Assembly (NCBI GenBank): GCA_965657135.1
Contig: CBFHNF010000004.1
Location: 1-64,000, forward strand
Length of the DNA stretch: 64,000 nt
Source: HIMB11 sp965657135
GTDB lineage: Bacteria; Pseudomonadota; Alphaproteobacteria; Rhodobacterales; Rhodobacteraceae
Direction: 5' to 3'
The translations under genes and the position numbers were made by a program. This document shows, in pieces, positions 51,673 through 60,767 of the stretch (within the stretch, counting starts at the first letter, position 1; the number at the start of each line of letters is the position of its first letter). Below the pieces are notes generated by a model. That model searched no databases. It worked only from the letters and a program-made list of their open reading frames with translations, and was not told the origin of the DNA.

Positions 51673-52300
51673 TCGGCGTCCAATATTGATCATAATGGTC
51701 AAAGCACCCGTTGCAGGCCGTGTTAAAACACGTTTGGGCACAGATATTGGGATGACCCAGGCAGCATGGTGGTATCGGCATCAAACCGCAGGATTAATTC
51801 GACGGTTGCGCGATCGCCGCTGGCGAATAATTTTAGCAACGGCAAATGCTGCGCATCAACCCAATCCAAAATGTTGGCCTTATACGGTTGCACGGATGAA
51901 TCAGGGACAAGGTGATTTGGGACAGCGCATGAAGCGGCTTTTGGCTCGATTTTCGTCATCACCAGCTGTTCTTATAGGATCAGATATTCCATCCATTGAA
52001 AAACACCACATTGCTTGTGCTTTCAGAGTGTTAGCAAAGAATCAGTTTGTTTTTGGCCCCTCTATGGACGGTGGATTTTGGCTTGTTGGTGCACCGCGTA
52101 TCAATTCCTTACCAAGCACCATTTTCGAAAACTGTAGATGGTCAACAGAATTCGCATTGAATGACGCGGAGCGCAGTTTATCTGATAAGAGGCGCATGCG
52201 TATAGCGACATTACGAGACGTCGATGATGTGACAGATTTGATGAAGCTTGGATTCACAATGACGATCAAAAAATTCCATGTTAGTGAGACTTATGAATAA
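51665..52300 (+). CDS. DUF2064 / TIGR04282-type glycosyltransferase-like protein
   Basis: A 211-residue protein of the DUF2064 family, related to nucleotide-sugar transferases. It begins 'ILIIMVKAPVAGRVKTRLG' and has 'GDLGQRMKRLLARF', 'AVLIGSDIPSIEKHHI' and 'FGPSMDGGFWLVG', the family's nucleotide- and metal-binding elements. Some members are linked to arsenosugar synthesis, but nothing here supports that role. The start must be TTG at 51665 to keep the first strand; it overlaps dapE by eight bases. Confidence 0.8.
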   Translation: MPDRRPILIIMVKAPVAGRVKTRLGTDIGMTQAAWWYRHQTAGLIRRLRDRRWRIILATANAAHQPNPKCWPYTVARMNQGQGDLGQRMKRLLARFSSSPAVLIGSDIPSIEKHHIACAFRVLAKNQFVFGPSMDGGFWLVGAPRINSLPSTIFENCRWSTEFALNDAERSLSDKRRMRIATLRDVDDVTDLMKLGFTMTIKKFHVSETYE

Positions 52301-54554
52301 GTTGCCATCAAAAAAAGAGATCCTTGATTGGATACAGGATAATCCAATGCTTTCGGCTAAGCGCGACATTGCAAAAGCGTTTGGTATAAAGGGGCCCGAT
52401 CGAATTGAATTAAAGAAATTGTTGCGCGAGCTTGAGTCAGAAGGACACATAAGCAAGCAGAAGAATTCCTTTCGGGATCCCAACCAACTGGCACCAGTTA
52501 GCATTGTCGAGGTTATGTCGCCCACCTCTGACGGTGACTTGTACGCCCGACCGCTTGAGTGGGATGGAGACGGTGTAGAACCGATAATTTCTCTTGTAAC
52601 GCGTCAGTCTGATCCTGCGCTGGGGCGTGGCGATCGAATTTTGGCAAAACTCACCCGCGTGACTGATGAACAGCATCAGTATGAAGGGCGACTGATCCGA
52701 AAAATTGGGATCAGTCCAACTCGAGTCTTGGGGGTTTTCCGACACTCATCAGAAGGTGGTCGACTTGTCCCGATTGATAAAACTGGAAAGGAATGGATTA
52801 TTCCTGAACGATCCCGACGTGGGGCAAAAGATGGTGAATTGGTTCTAGCAGAACAAATTGGCCCAAAAGCACGTATGGGGCTACCAAAAGCGGGAGTTGT
52901 CGAACGTCTAGGCAATCCATCTGCACCCAAAGCTGTTTCGTTGATTGCAATTCATCAACACAGCATTCCTGATCACTTTCCGGATGATGTCATACTTGAG
53001 GCAGATGCCAAAAAACCCGTAACCCTTGGTCAACGCACGGATCTAAGGGATATGGCATTTGTCACGATTGATCCCGCAGATGCACGTGATCACGATGATG
53101 CGTGTTTCGCAGAACCTGATACAGATCCTGAAAATGATGGCGGATTTCTTATTTGGGTCGCAATTGCAGATGTTGCCCATTATGTAACACCATCTTCGAA
53201 ATTGGATCGCGAAGCGCGGTTGCGAGGTAATTCAACATATTTCCCAGATCGCGTTGTTCCAATGTTGCCTGACCGTTTATCCGGGGATCTATGTTCTTTG
53301 CATGAAGGGGTTCCGCGCGCGTCAATTGTTGTGTGCATGAAGATTGATAAAGATGGCCAGAAACTAGGACATAAATTTTACCGATCCCTTATAAAATCGC
53401 ACGCGTCTTTGAACTATGAAGAAGTACAATCGGCTGTTGATGGGGCACCAAATGAAAAGTGTTCACCAATATTGGAGACAGTGATTATACCGCTGTATGA
53501 TGCCTACAAAGCTTTGGTGAAAGCTCGTGAATTACGCGCACCACTTGATCTAGAATTGCCGGAACGGCGGGTCGAACTAAGTGAAGATGGCAAGGTTACA
53601 TCAGTTAATTTTAAAGATCGTCTAGATGCACATAAGTTGATTGAAGAGTTTATGATCCTTGCGAATGTATCTGCGGCAGAAATTTTGATTGAAAAGAAAT
53701 CGCCATTGTTGTTTCGCGTTCACGAAGAACCGTCCGACGACAAATTAGGGTCACTGCGCGAGACGGCAAAATCTGCGGGTCTTGTCTTGGCCAAGGGCCA
53801 AGTGTTGCGTACCAAACATTTGAATCAGCTTTTGCGGCAGGCGCGCGAAACAGAGCATTCAGAATTAATCAATATGTCAACGCTTCGTTCCATGACTCAA
53901 GCTTACTATAGCCCAGAGAATTTTGGGCATTTTGGCTTATCTCTACGTTCCTATGCCCACTTTACCTCTCCTATTCGGCGATATGCAGATTTGATTGTGC
54001 ATCGCGGCCTGATTTCAGCACATGGTTGGGGAGATGACGGTTTGACACAATTCGATATCGAAAATCTTGCAGAAACAGCAACCACAATTTCGACAACAGA
54101 ACGCCGTTCTATGTTGGCGGAACGCGATACCACAGACCGTTATTTGGCATCATACTTGTCCGAGAAATTGGGATCGGACTTTCAGGGCAAGATAAGTGGA
54201 ATTGCCAAATTCGGAATATTTGTGCGACTTGATGAAACAGGCGCTGATGGGATTATTCCCATTCGTTCACTTGGGCGCGAATATTTTGACTATGATCAAA
54301 ACACCAATACTCTTATGGGAAGCGAAACAGGAATAATATTTTCTTTGGGTATGCGTGTAACCGTTAGATTAACGGAGGCAGAGCCAACAGCAGGTGGTGT
54401 TGCTTTTGAATTAATATCAATGAACAACGAATTGTATCAAAGATCGGCTGGAGGACGTGGTCGTGGAGATAGACCCAAGCGAATGTTGGTAAAATCAAAG
54501 CGTAAAGCAGTTAAATCCAAACTAAAGGCACGGCGAAGACGGACTGGGTTATGA
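52293..54554 (+). CDS. rnr: Ribonuclease R
   Basis: Processive 3'-5' exoribonuclease degrading structured RNA. The 753 residues include an N-terminal winged-helix part ('LSAKRDIAKAFGIKGPDRIEL') and cold-shock domains. The RNB catalytic core has 'FVTIDPADARDHDDACFAE' with four Asp, 'VAIADVAHYV' and 'HFTSPIRRYADLIVHR'. An S1 domain and a Lys/Arg-rich tail ('KRMLVKSKRKAVKSKLKARR') follow. The ATG at 52293 overlaps the end of the upstream gene; the longer frame adds five codons and is not needed. Confidence 0.96.
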   Translation: MNKLPSKKEILDWIQDNPMLSAKRDIAKAFGIKGPDRIELKKLLRELESEGHISKQKNSFRDPNQLAPVSIVEVMSPTSDGDLYARPLEWDGDGVEPIISLVTRQSDPALGRGDRILAKLTRVTDEQHQYEGRLIRKIGISPTRVLGVFRHSSEGGRLVPIDKTGKEWIIPERSRRGAKDGELVLAEQIGPKARMGLPKAGVVERLGNPSAPKAVSLIAIHQHSIPDHFPDDVILEADAKKPVTLGQRTDLRDMAFVTIDPADARDHDDACFAEPDTDPENDGGFLIWVAIADVAHYVTPSSKLDREARLRGNSTYFPDRVVPMLPDRLSGDLCSLHEGVPRASIVVCMKIDKDGQKLGHKFYRSLIKSHASLNYEEVQSAVDGAPNEKCSPILETVIIPLYDAYKALVKARELRAPLDLELPERRVELSEDGKVTSVNFKDRLDAHKLIEEFMILANVSAAEILIEKKSPLLFRVHEEPSDDKLGSLRETAKSAGLVLAKGQVLRTKHLNQLLRQARETEHSELINMSTLRSMTQAYYSPENFGHFGLSLRSYAHFTSPIRRYADLIVHRGLISAHGWGDDGLTQFDIENLAETATTISTTERRSMLAERDTTDRYLASYLSEKLGSDFQGKISGIAKFGIFVRLDETGADGIIPIRSLGREYFDYDQNTNTLMGSETGIIFSLGMRVTVRLTEAEPTAGGVAFELISMNNELYQRSAGGRGRGDRPKRMLVKSKRKAVKSKLKARRRRTGL

Positions 54555-55630
54555 CCTTTGACGAATGGATAGGTGAATATTTTCCAGAGCTGGTAGGCGC
54601 AGTTCACTTTCTGCCTGAAGTCGTCGAAAAAGATCTACATCAATCCGAGTTTACTGCACCTCCGTGGCATTATATCGAAAAATTAGCGACAGATGCGCGC
54701 ATTGCACGTGGACAAGAACTTTGCACAGAGTTGTATCCAAATTTACGAAAAATCTCCGCCCAGCATCATGTCAAGCCGGCCCTTTTGATTGCGATTTGGG
54801 GGGTGGAAACCAATTTTGGCGAAAACCTTGGAGATTATCCCGTTGGTTCAGCGATTGCTTCGCTTGCATTTGCAGGCCGCGTAAGACGAAGGCCCTATTT
54901 CACGACACAATTGGGCTATTTTCGTACTCATATTTTTCCCCAGCAAGATATCTTGGGTAAAATCAGTGGAAGCTGGGCAGGTGCATCAGGACATATGCAA
55001 TTCATGCCAGAGACATATGCTAAGTTTGCTGATCCATATGGTTCTGTTGGTTCCACAGACATATGGGGATCGATCCTCGATTCACTGAACTCGGCTGCAA
55101 ATTATCTACATACATACGGTGCAAAAAATACTAGAACATTGATCAAATATGCCAATTTAGAGACCGATATAGGATATCACTATGATGGTATCGGTCATGC
55201 GTGTGATGCGGATGGATGGGCGGAACGCGGACTTCACATAGATGATGCGAGTGAAGGTGAAAAGTATTTTTGTGTCTCACCCGCCGGGCGGCATGGTCCC
55301 CGTGTGTTATTGGGTGAACACGGCGCAGCGATATACCAATATAATCATTCTATCCACTACGTATTGGCGGTCGCTAAAATAGCATCGGCTATTGAGGATT
55401 CTCCAATTGATTGGTCATGGGATAAGACTAAAACGCCGCTCAGTAGTTCTGAAATAGCAGAACTCCAGATGATATTAAATCACCTTGGCTATGATGCTGG
55501 AGCCGCCGACGGAATTACCGGCCCAGATACATCATGTGCAGTTATGCGGTTACAAACGGATTTAGGTAAGATAGCTGACGGCTACCCAGATGCAGAACTA
55601 CTTTCTGCAATTCGGGGAAAACGTCCTTAG
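54551..55630 (+). CDS. MltB-like lytic transglycosylase with peptidoglycan-binding domain
   Basis: A 359-residue lytic transglycosylase of the MltB/SLT_2 family: 'LLIAIWGVETNFGENLGDYP' with the catalytic Glu, then 'SWAGASGHMQFMPETYAKFA' and 'AANYLHTYGAK'. A C-terminal peptidoglycan-binding repeat ('LQMILNHLGYDAGAADGITGPDT') closes the protein. No signal peptide is visible: the ATG overlaps rnr as ATGA and the first residues, 'MTFDEWIGEYFPELVGAVHF', are acidic. Export is therefore unexplained. Its stop overlaps the convergent ALDH gene by four bases. Confidence 0.85.
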   Translation: MTFDEWIGEYFPELVGAVHFLPEVVEKDLHQSEFTAPPWHYIEKLATDARIARGQELCTELYPNLRKISAQHHVKPALLIAIWGVETNFGENLGDYPVGSAIASLAFAGRVRRRPYFTTQLGYFRTHIFPQQDILGKISGSWAGASGHMQFMPETYAKFADPYGSVGSTDIWGSILDSLNSAANYLHTYGAKNTRTLIKYANLETDIGYHYDGIGHACDADGWAERGLHIDDASEGEKYFCVSPAGRHGPRVLLGEHGAAIYQYNHSIHYVLAVAKIASAIEDSPIDWSWDKTKTPLSSSEIAELQMILNHLGYDAGAADGITGPDTSCAVMRLQTDLGKIADGYPDAELLSAIRGKRP

Positions 55631-57957
55631 CCCTCGCCCCATGGTATCCAAACGGTTTTCTTGTGGATGGCATGTTCCAACAGCTCACGTATGTCTGTGT
55701 TGTGATTTAACTGTGTCCATGTCCGCTTCAGATTCGTTGCAGAATTTTTTTCTATAACCACTGAATTGTCGGCAGACTCGTGGCACCAAACAGAATCAAT
55801 ATCCATATGCATTGCGGCGTGCGAAGCTAGTTCAGAATGCGAACCGAACAAAATATTTACAACACCAGCAGGAACGTCCGATGTTTCCAGGACTTGGATA
55901 AGTTCGCCGGCAACTGCTGGGTTAACCTCAGATGGTATTACGATTACACGGTTTCCAACGGCTATAGTTGCGGCGATTGTCCGAACGAGGCCCAACAATG
56001 CATGATCGTTCGAACAGAATGCCGCGATTGTTCCAATCGGTTCGTTAAGTGAAAGTGCGAGTCCACGCATCGGGACATTGCGCACATCTCCGTCGAATTT
56101 GTCTGACCAGGCGGCGCATTCGAAAATTGTTTCTAATGCTGCTTGCACTTCGGTTGCGCCAGAGGGCCCGTCGGTTCTAAATGTGTCAATAAGTGCCGCA
56201 AATTCATCACCGCGTGCAGAAAGGTTCTCAGCAAAATAGTACAAAATTTGTGATCTTAGATGGCCGGTTGACGTAGACCAGCCGGCGGCCTTGTTTGCGG
56301 CCTCTACTGCATTTCGCAAATCTTTTCTGTTGGAAATGGGAATATCAAACGCTGTAGAACCCGTGGGATCCGTGATTTGGTCGGTGTATCCGCCATCGGG
56401 TCGTGTTTGTTTGCCACCAACATAATTTTTGAATGTTCGATTTATGCTGGCGTTTTGTTGTTTTGTCGACTGTTTCTCAGATGTGGAGATGAAATCTTGT
56501 TTCAATGGCTGGGGTTTGGTGTAGGCCATCAAACCCTCCCATCCACCTTCGCGTCCGAACCCGCTTTCTTTTATTCCGCCAAATCCTGCGGCCGCATCAA
56601 AGAAATTTGTGCCATTTATCCAAATAACACCTGCCTTAAGTTTTGGTGCAACGCCCAGCGCCAAGTTTATATTTTCGCTCCAGACTGATGCGGCAAGTCC
56701 GTATCGAGTATTGTTAGCAAGTGCGATCGCCTCGGCAGGAGTACGGAATGTTGTTGAAACCAATACAGGACCAAAGATTTCCTCTTGCATCAAAGGATCA
56801 TTTATTTCAACGTTTTGTATTAAAGTGGGTGGGTAGAAATATCCCTCCACGGGTAATTTGGGATCTATGTGAGTAACCTTTACCTGATCACAGGTCGCCA
56901 CCATCGCGGTTATGCGATCGAGTTGTGCCTTACTGTTTATGGCCCCCATATCGATCGACTTATCCAACGGATCACCAACGCGCAATGTGCTCATTCTGCG
57001 TTCAAGCTTTGCGTGAAATTTTTGTGCGACGCCTGCTTGAACCAACAAACGAGAACCTGCGCAGCAAACTTGCCCTTGGTTAAACCAAATGGCATCCACA
57101 ACACCTTCGATAGCGCTATCAATATCTGCATCGTCAAATACAATAAAAGGCGATTTTCCACCAAGCTCTAGCGTCAAGGATTTGCCTGAACCTGCTGTTG
57201 CTTTACGAATTTTTCGACCAACTTCAGTGGATCCTGTGAATGCGACCTTGTGAACTCTGTCGTGATTCACAATCATCTCGCCGACAGACCCATCGCCAGT
57301 TACAATATTGACAACCCCGTTTGGGACGCCTGATTGAATGCAAACTTCTGCAAACAAAAGGGCGGTTAATGAAGTTGTCTCTGCAGGCTTTAAAACGACC
57401 GTATTTCCCATAGCGAGTGCTGGCGCAATTTTCCACGCCAGCATCAGAAGTGGAAAGTTCCATGGAATGATTTGGCCACATACGCCAATCGGGTCTCGAT
57501 TCGGTAATTCTTTTGATTTTAGCTGAGCCATCCCTGCGTGATAGTAAAAATGACGATGCACCAACGGTATATCAATGTCTCGGGATTCTCGGATTGGTTT
57601 CCCGTTATCCATTGTTTCAAGAACTGCAAACAACCGAGCGTTTTTTTGAACGTTGCGCGCCAATGCATATAGTATTTTGGCGCGTTCAAAGCCCGAGGTT
57701 TTACTCCATTTTTGAAATGCCAAATTGGCTGCGGCCACAGCATCATCAACGTTTTGCGTGCTTGCTTGGGCGATTTGCGCAAGCGCTTCACCAGTCGCGG
57801 GATTGATCGTTTCATAATGATCAGAGCCGATTGCAAATTGACCGTCGATGAAATGGCCGAACTTATTGTCGTGGCGGTTCAGCCACTCTTGGGCTTCTTT
57901 AACGCTTTCAGGGGCGGTGCCGTAATCCATCGTTTCATATGTTTCCATGATGTCCAT
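55627..57957 (-). CDS. Two-domain aldehyde dehydrogenase, ALDH16 type
   Basis: NAD-dependent aldehyde dehydrogenase of 776 residues made of two ALDH folds. The first (about 30-510) has the NAD site 'PWNFPLLMLAWKIAPALAMGNT', Glu264 in 'LTLELGGKSP' and the nucleophile Cys298 in 'NQGQVCCAGSR'. The second (about 525-770) starts 'FKNYVGGKQTRPDGG' and lacks the Glu and Cys motifs, so it is a structural pseudo-domain. This is the ALDH16 architecture, crystallised from Loktanella. It follows deoC by four bases, so the likely substrate is the acetaldehyde that DeoC releases. GGGG precedes the ATG at 57957. Confidence 0.9.
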   Translation of the reverse strand: MDIMETYETMDYGTAPESVKEAQEWLNRHDNKFGHFIDGQFAIGSDHYETINPATGEALAQIAQASTQNVDDAVAAANLAFQKWSKTSGFERAKILYALARNVQKNARLFAVLETMDNGKPIRESRDIDIPLVHRHFYYHAGMAQLKSKELPNRDPIGVCGQIIPWNFPLLMLAWKIAPALAMGNTVVLKPAETTSLTALLFAEVCIQSGVPNGVVNIVTGDGSVGEMIVNHDRVHKVAFTGSTEVGRKIRKATAGSGKSLTLELGGKSPFIVFDDADIDSAIEGVVDAIWFNQGQVCCAGSRLLVQAGVAQKFHAKLERRMSTLRVGDPLDKSIDMGAINSKAQLDRITAMVATCDQVKVTHIDPKLPVEGYFYPPTLIQNVEINDPLMQEEIFGPVLVSTTFRTPAEAIALANNTRYGLAASVWSENINLALGVAPKLKAGVIWINGTNFFDAAAGFGGIKESGFGREGGWEGLMAYTKPQPLKQDFISTSEKQSTKQQNASINRTFKNYVGGKQTRPDGGYTDQITDPTGSTAFDIPISNRKDLRNAVEAANKAAGWSTSTGHLRSQILYYFAENLSARGDEFAALIDTFRTDGPSGATEVQAALETIFECAAWSDKFDGDVRNVPMRGLALSLNEPIGTIAAFCSNDHALLGLVRTIAATIAVGNRVIVIPSEVNPAVAGELIQVLETSDVPAGVVNILFGSHSELASHAAMHMDIDSVWCHESADNSVVIEKNSATNLKRTWTQLNHNTDIRELLEHAIHKKTVWIPWGEG

Positions 57958-57961
57958 CTTT

Positions 57962-58921
57962 TTACCCCATCGCATGTCTATAGGATGCTGAATATGCACC
58001 AGAAACGTAGTGCTCCAATTGGCGTTCAATATCGCCCAATAATGACGACGCGCCAAAGCGGAATAAATCTGGGCGGGTCCAGTCAACACCCAACTCTTCT
58101 TTCATCATGGAGAGATATATCAACGCATCTTTGGCTTTGGAAATGCCACCGGCTGGCTTATAACCAACTTTGTATCCTGTTTGATCATAAAAATCGCGGA
58201 TCGCTCTGATCATCACCAGTGAAACAGGCAGGGTCGCATTCACGCCTTCCTTGCCAGTTGATGTTTTTATGAAATCGGCACCAGCCATCATGCAAATTAA
58301 AGATGCACGTGCCACATTGCGGAGAGTCCCAAGTTCGCCCGTGGCTAGGATTGCTTTTACATGTGCATCGCCGCATGCTTGGCGGAATAGCTTCATTTCA
58401 TCATATAACGCTTGCCAATCCTGATTTAGGACATGTCTACGACTGATAACGATGTCTATTTCCCTTGCTCCTGCGGCGACACTCTCCTCGATCTCAGCGA
58501 TGCGTAATTTCAACGACGACAAACCCGCTGGAAACCCAGTTGAAACGGCAGCTACCGGTATATTAGTGCCTATCAACGCATCCACAGCGGCAGGAACCAT
58601 CTCGTGATACACGCAGATAGCGCCAGTTGTTATCACATCTACCCCAAGTGCATTGACCAAATCTGCACGAATGGGATGGCGCGCTTTCGCGCATAGGCGC
58701 CTTACCCGTTCTTCGGTGTCGTCACCAGATAGTGTCGTAAGATCGATGCAAGACACTGATTTCAGTAGCCACGCAGCCTGAAAATCTTTTTTAACACTTC
58801 TTCTGGAACCCAAAGTCGAGGCGCGGCGCTCAATGGCGGATTGGTTTGCTTGGGCTGACATAACCCAATCTAATTCCAGATCATGACAAATGTTTCTTTG
58901 ATTGGCGTTCGAAATACTCAT
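57962..58921 (-). CDS. deoC: Deoxyribose-phosphate aldolase
   Basis: Splits deoxyribose 5-phosphate into acetaldehyde and glyceraldehyde 3-phosphate. The 319 residues form the long DERA subtype: 'CIDLTTLSGDDTEERVRRLC', 'STGFPAGLSSLKLRIAEIEESV' and 'EIDIVISRR'. The Schiff-base Lys is in 'ADFIKTSTGKEGVNAT' and the second Lys in 'GYKPAGGISKAKDAL'. The ATG at 58921 is preferred to one four codons earlier. Forms an operon with the ALDH16-type gene. Divergent from the metal importer. Confidence 0.93.
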   Translation of the reverse strand: MSISNANQRNICHDLELDWVMSAQANQSAIERRASTLGSRRSVKKDFQAAWLLKSVSCIDLTTLSGDDTEERVRRLCAKARHPIRADLVNALGVDVITTGAICVYHEMVPAAVDALIGTNIPVAAVSTGFPAGLSSLKLRIAEIEESVAAGAREIDIVISRRHVLNQDWQALYDEMKLFRQACGDAHVKAILATGELGTLRNVARASLICMMAGADFIKTSTGKEGVNATLPVSLVMIRAIRDFYDQTGYKVGYKPAGGISKAKDALIYLSMMKEELGVDWTRPDLFRFGASSLLGDIERQLEHYVSGAYSASYRHAMG

Positions 58922-58994
58922 TCCATCTTCCAAGATATGACTCTGTAGATTGGATCGCAGATTATCGCCATAAAGACAAATTCAAATTTTTTCT

Positions 58995-59009
58995 TGAGAA
59001 TCATTCGCA
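58995..59009. promoter_or_regulatory. Fur/Mur-like operator, copy 1
   Basis: TGAGAATCATTCGCA, a near-palindromic 15-mer centred on one base, in front of the metal importer. It lies upstream of the -35 box. The arm TCATTCGCAAA is the exact inverse of TTTGCGAATGA, which overlaps copy 2. Confidence 0.6.
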
Positions 59010-59014
59010 AATAA

Positions 59015-59043
59015 GTTGACTTTTTGCGAATGACTCGCATATT
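59015..59043 (+). promoter_or_regulatory. Candidate promoter of the metal ABC importer
   Basis: TTGACT at 59015-59020, 17 bases, then CATATT at 59038-59043. The -35 lies between the two dyads and the second dyad fills most of the spacer and reaches the -10, a typical repressor position. Confidence 0.6.
59025..59039. promoter_or_regulatory. Fur/Mur-like operator, copy 2
   Basis: TGCGAATGACTCGCA, a palindromic 15-mer whose centre is 30 bases (about three helical turns) from copy 1. It overlaps the promoter spacer and -10. A Fur-family metalloregulator is the likely ligand; Mur (Mn) is favoured over Zur by the sequence type. Confidence 0.6.
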
Positions 59044-59068
59044 CAAATCGATGAGGCGGAGAAAATCA

Positions 59069-60025
59069 GTGAATACTAATCGACGGAAATTTTTATGTTT
59101 GTCTGCCGCTGCGATACTGAAAATACCAACGGTGGTTGTATCCCAACAGTCATTTAATGTTGTGTGCACGATAGGAATGTTGGCAGATACTGTTAAAAAC
59201 ATTGCACCATCAAGCGTACAAGTAAGCGCCATTATGGGATCTGGAACAGACCCGCACTCGTTCCGACAAACTCGAAGTGATGTTGTTTCACTTACAAAAT
59301 CGAACTTAATCATTCGTCATGGTATGTACTTAGAAGCCCAAATGGAGGACTTGTTTGATAAGTTGGGACATCGAAAGAATATCTTGGCTGCAGGTGAAGC
59401 AGTGCCTATAGAGCTGAGGCTTCCATATGATGATAGCTCTCAGCAATTTGATCCGCATGTTTGGATGGATCCACAGTTGTGGAAATACGTTGCGGATTCT
59501 ATAAAGATCGAATTGTCGAAAAATTTGCCGAGCGAAACCGATGAGATCGACGACAACTTTGCCGGTTTTTCGAAGAATTTGGACCGTCTCAGCATGTATG
59601 GCACTGAGATATTATCCACGATACCAAAACAGGCGCGTGTGCTGTTGACGGCACATGATGCATTTCGTTATTTTGGTTTGGCTTTTGATTTTGAAGTGAT
59701 AGGGGTCAAAGGTATCTCCACCACAAGTGAAGCTGGTCTGTATCGTATAGAACAGCTTGTTGATAAAATTATTGATCGTCAGGTCAGCGCCGTTTTTGTA
59801 GAAACCTCGCAATCTGATCGCAACATACGCGCCCTGATCGAAGGAACCAGAGTGCGGGGACATTTGCTTCGCTTGGGTGGGGAATTATTTTCTGATGCTA
59901 TGGGTAAGGCAGGAACATACGAGGGTACTTACATCGGGATGATCGACCATAATTTGACAACCATTGCTAGGGCGCTGGGGGGTGATGCACCTATCCATGG
60001 CATGGATGGTAAGTTAAGTGCCTGA
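59069..60025 (+). CDS. troA: Metal ABC transporter substrate-binding protein, TroA/SitA-like
   Basis: Periplasmic Mn(II)/Zn(II)-binding protein of 318 residues. It opens with a twin-arginine-like signal ('TNRRKFLCLSAAAIL'). The metal ligands are visible: His in 'GTDPHSFRQT', His in 'FDPHVWMDP', His in 'TAHDAFRYFG' and Asp in 'GMIDHN'. The blocks 'RLGGELFSDAMGKAGTYEGTY' and 'GVKGISTTSEAGLY' are close to TroA. There is no His-rich loop of the ZnuA type. The start is GTG at 59069 with GGAG seven bases upstream. The twin dyads upstream suggest Mn/Fe control, so Mn is favoured. Confidence 0.88.
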   Translation: MNTNRRKFLCLSAAAILKIPTVVVSQQSFNVVCTIGMLADTVKNIAPSSVQVSAIMGSGTDPHSFRQTRSDVVSLTKSNLIIRHGMYLEAQMEDLFDKLGHRKNILAAGEAVPIELRLPYDDSSQQFDPHVWMDPQLWKYVADSIKIELSKNLPSETDEIDDNFAGFSKNLDRLSMYGTEILSTIPKQARVLLTAHDAFRYFGLAFDFEVIGVKGISTTSEAGLYRIEQLVDKIIDRQVSAVFVETSQSDRNIRALIEGTRVRGHLLRLGGELFSDAMGKAGTYEGTYIGMIDHNLTTIARALGGDAPIHGMDGKLSA

Positions 60026-60767
60026 TATGAAGTCGCATGTAATTTCTGTTTCACATCTAAGTGTCGAATATGACAACGATACGGTTCTTAACAGTGTAAG
60101 TTGTGATTTAAGAGCAAATAAATTAACAGCAATTATCGGCCCAAATGGCGCGGGGAAATCGACACTTTTAAAGGCTTTATTGGGATTGATACCCATCGCT
60201 TCTGGAAGAGCGGAATTTAAGGGAATGCCCCTGAAAAAATTCCGAAAAAGAATTTCGTATGTACCTCAGCGTGCTCAGATTGATTGGAGCTTTCCGGCTA
60301 CTGTGTTTGATGTGGTCGCAATGGGTTTGTATAGCGAGTTGGGCTTGCTGTGTCGATTTTCAGCCAAACATGCCAGCAGAGTTGAGCAGGCGCTTTCTGA
60401 TGTTGGCATGTATGATTTAGCCAACCGCCACATATCAAAACTATCTGGTGGTCAACAGCAACGTGTTTTCCTAGCGCGCGCCATTGTTCAAAATGCGGAG
60501 CTCATCTTGCTTGATGAACCCTTTACTGGAATTGATGCCCAGTCAGAGGCCGTTATCATCGAGATATTGAAGCAGCAGAGAGATATGGGAAAATCGATTG
60601 TCGCGGTACATCACGATCTGTCTACTGTGCACGATTATTTCGATGATGTCGTTTTGTTAAACCGATCTGTTATTTCATCCGGATCAATTGCCAATGCATT
60701 CACCAAGAAAAACATCGAAAAAACATACGGCATGGCCGAACTGGGTTCGGTAGCTGCACCTCTATGA
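60018..60767 (+). CDS. troB: Metal ABC transporter ATP-binding protein
   Basis: ATPase of the importer, 249 residues at most. Walker A is 'IGPNGAGKSTLLKALLG', the Q-loop 'VPQRAQIDW', the signature 'LSGGQQQRVFLARA', Walker B 'LILLDEPFTGID' and the switch His in 'AVHHDL'. The overlap with troA allows a GTG start at 60018 or an ATG at 60027; the latter begins 'MKSHVISVSHLSVEY' and is equally plausible. The stop overlaps the first permease as ATGA. Confidence 0.92.
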   Translation: MPDMKSHVISVSHLSVEYDNDTVLNSVSCDLRANKLTAIIGPNGAGKSTLLKALLGLIPIASGRAEFKGMPLKKFRKRISYVPQRAQIDWSFPATVFDVVAMGLYSELGLLCRFSAKHASRVEQALSDVGMYDLANRHISKLSGGQQQRVFLARAIVQNAELILLDEPFTGIDAQSEAVIIEILKQQRDMGKSIVAVHHDLSTVHDYFDDVVLLNRSVISSGSIANAFTKKNIEKTYGMAELGSVAAPL

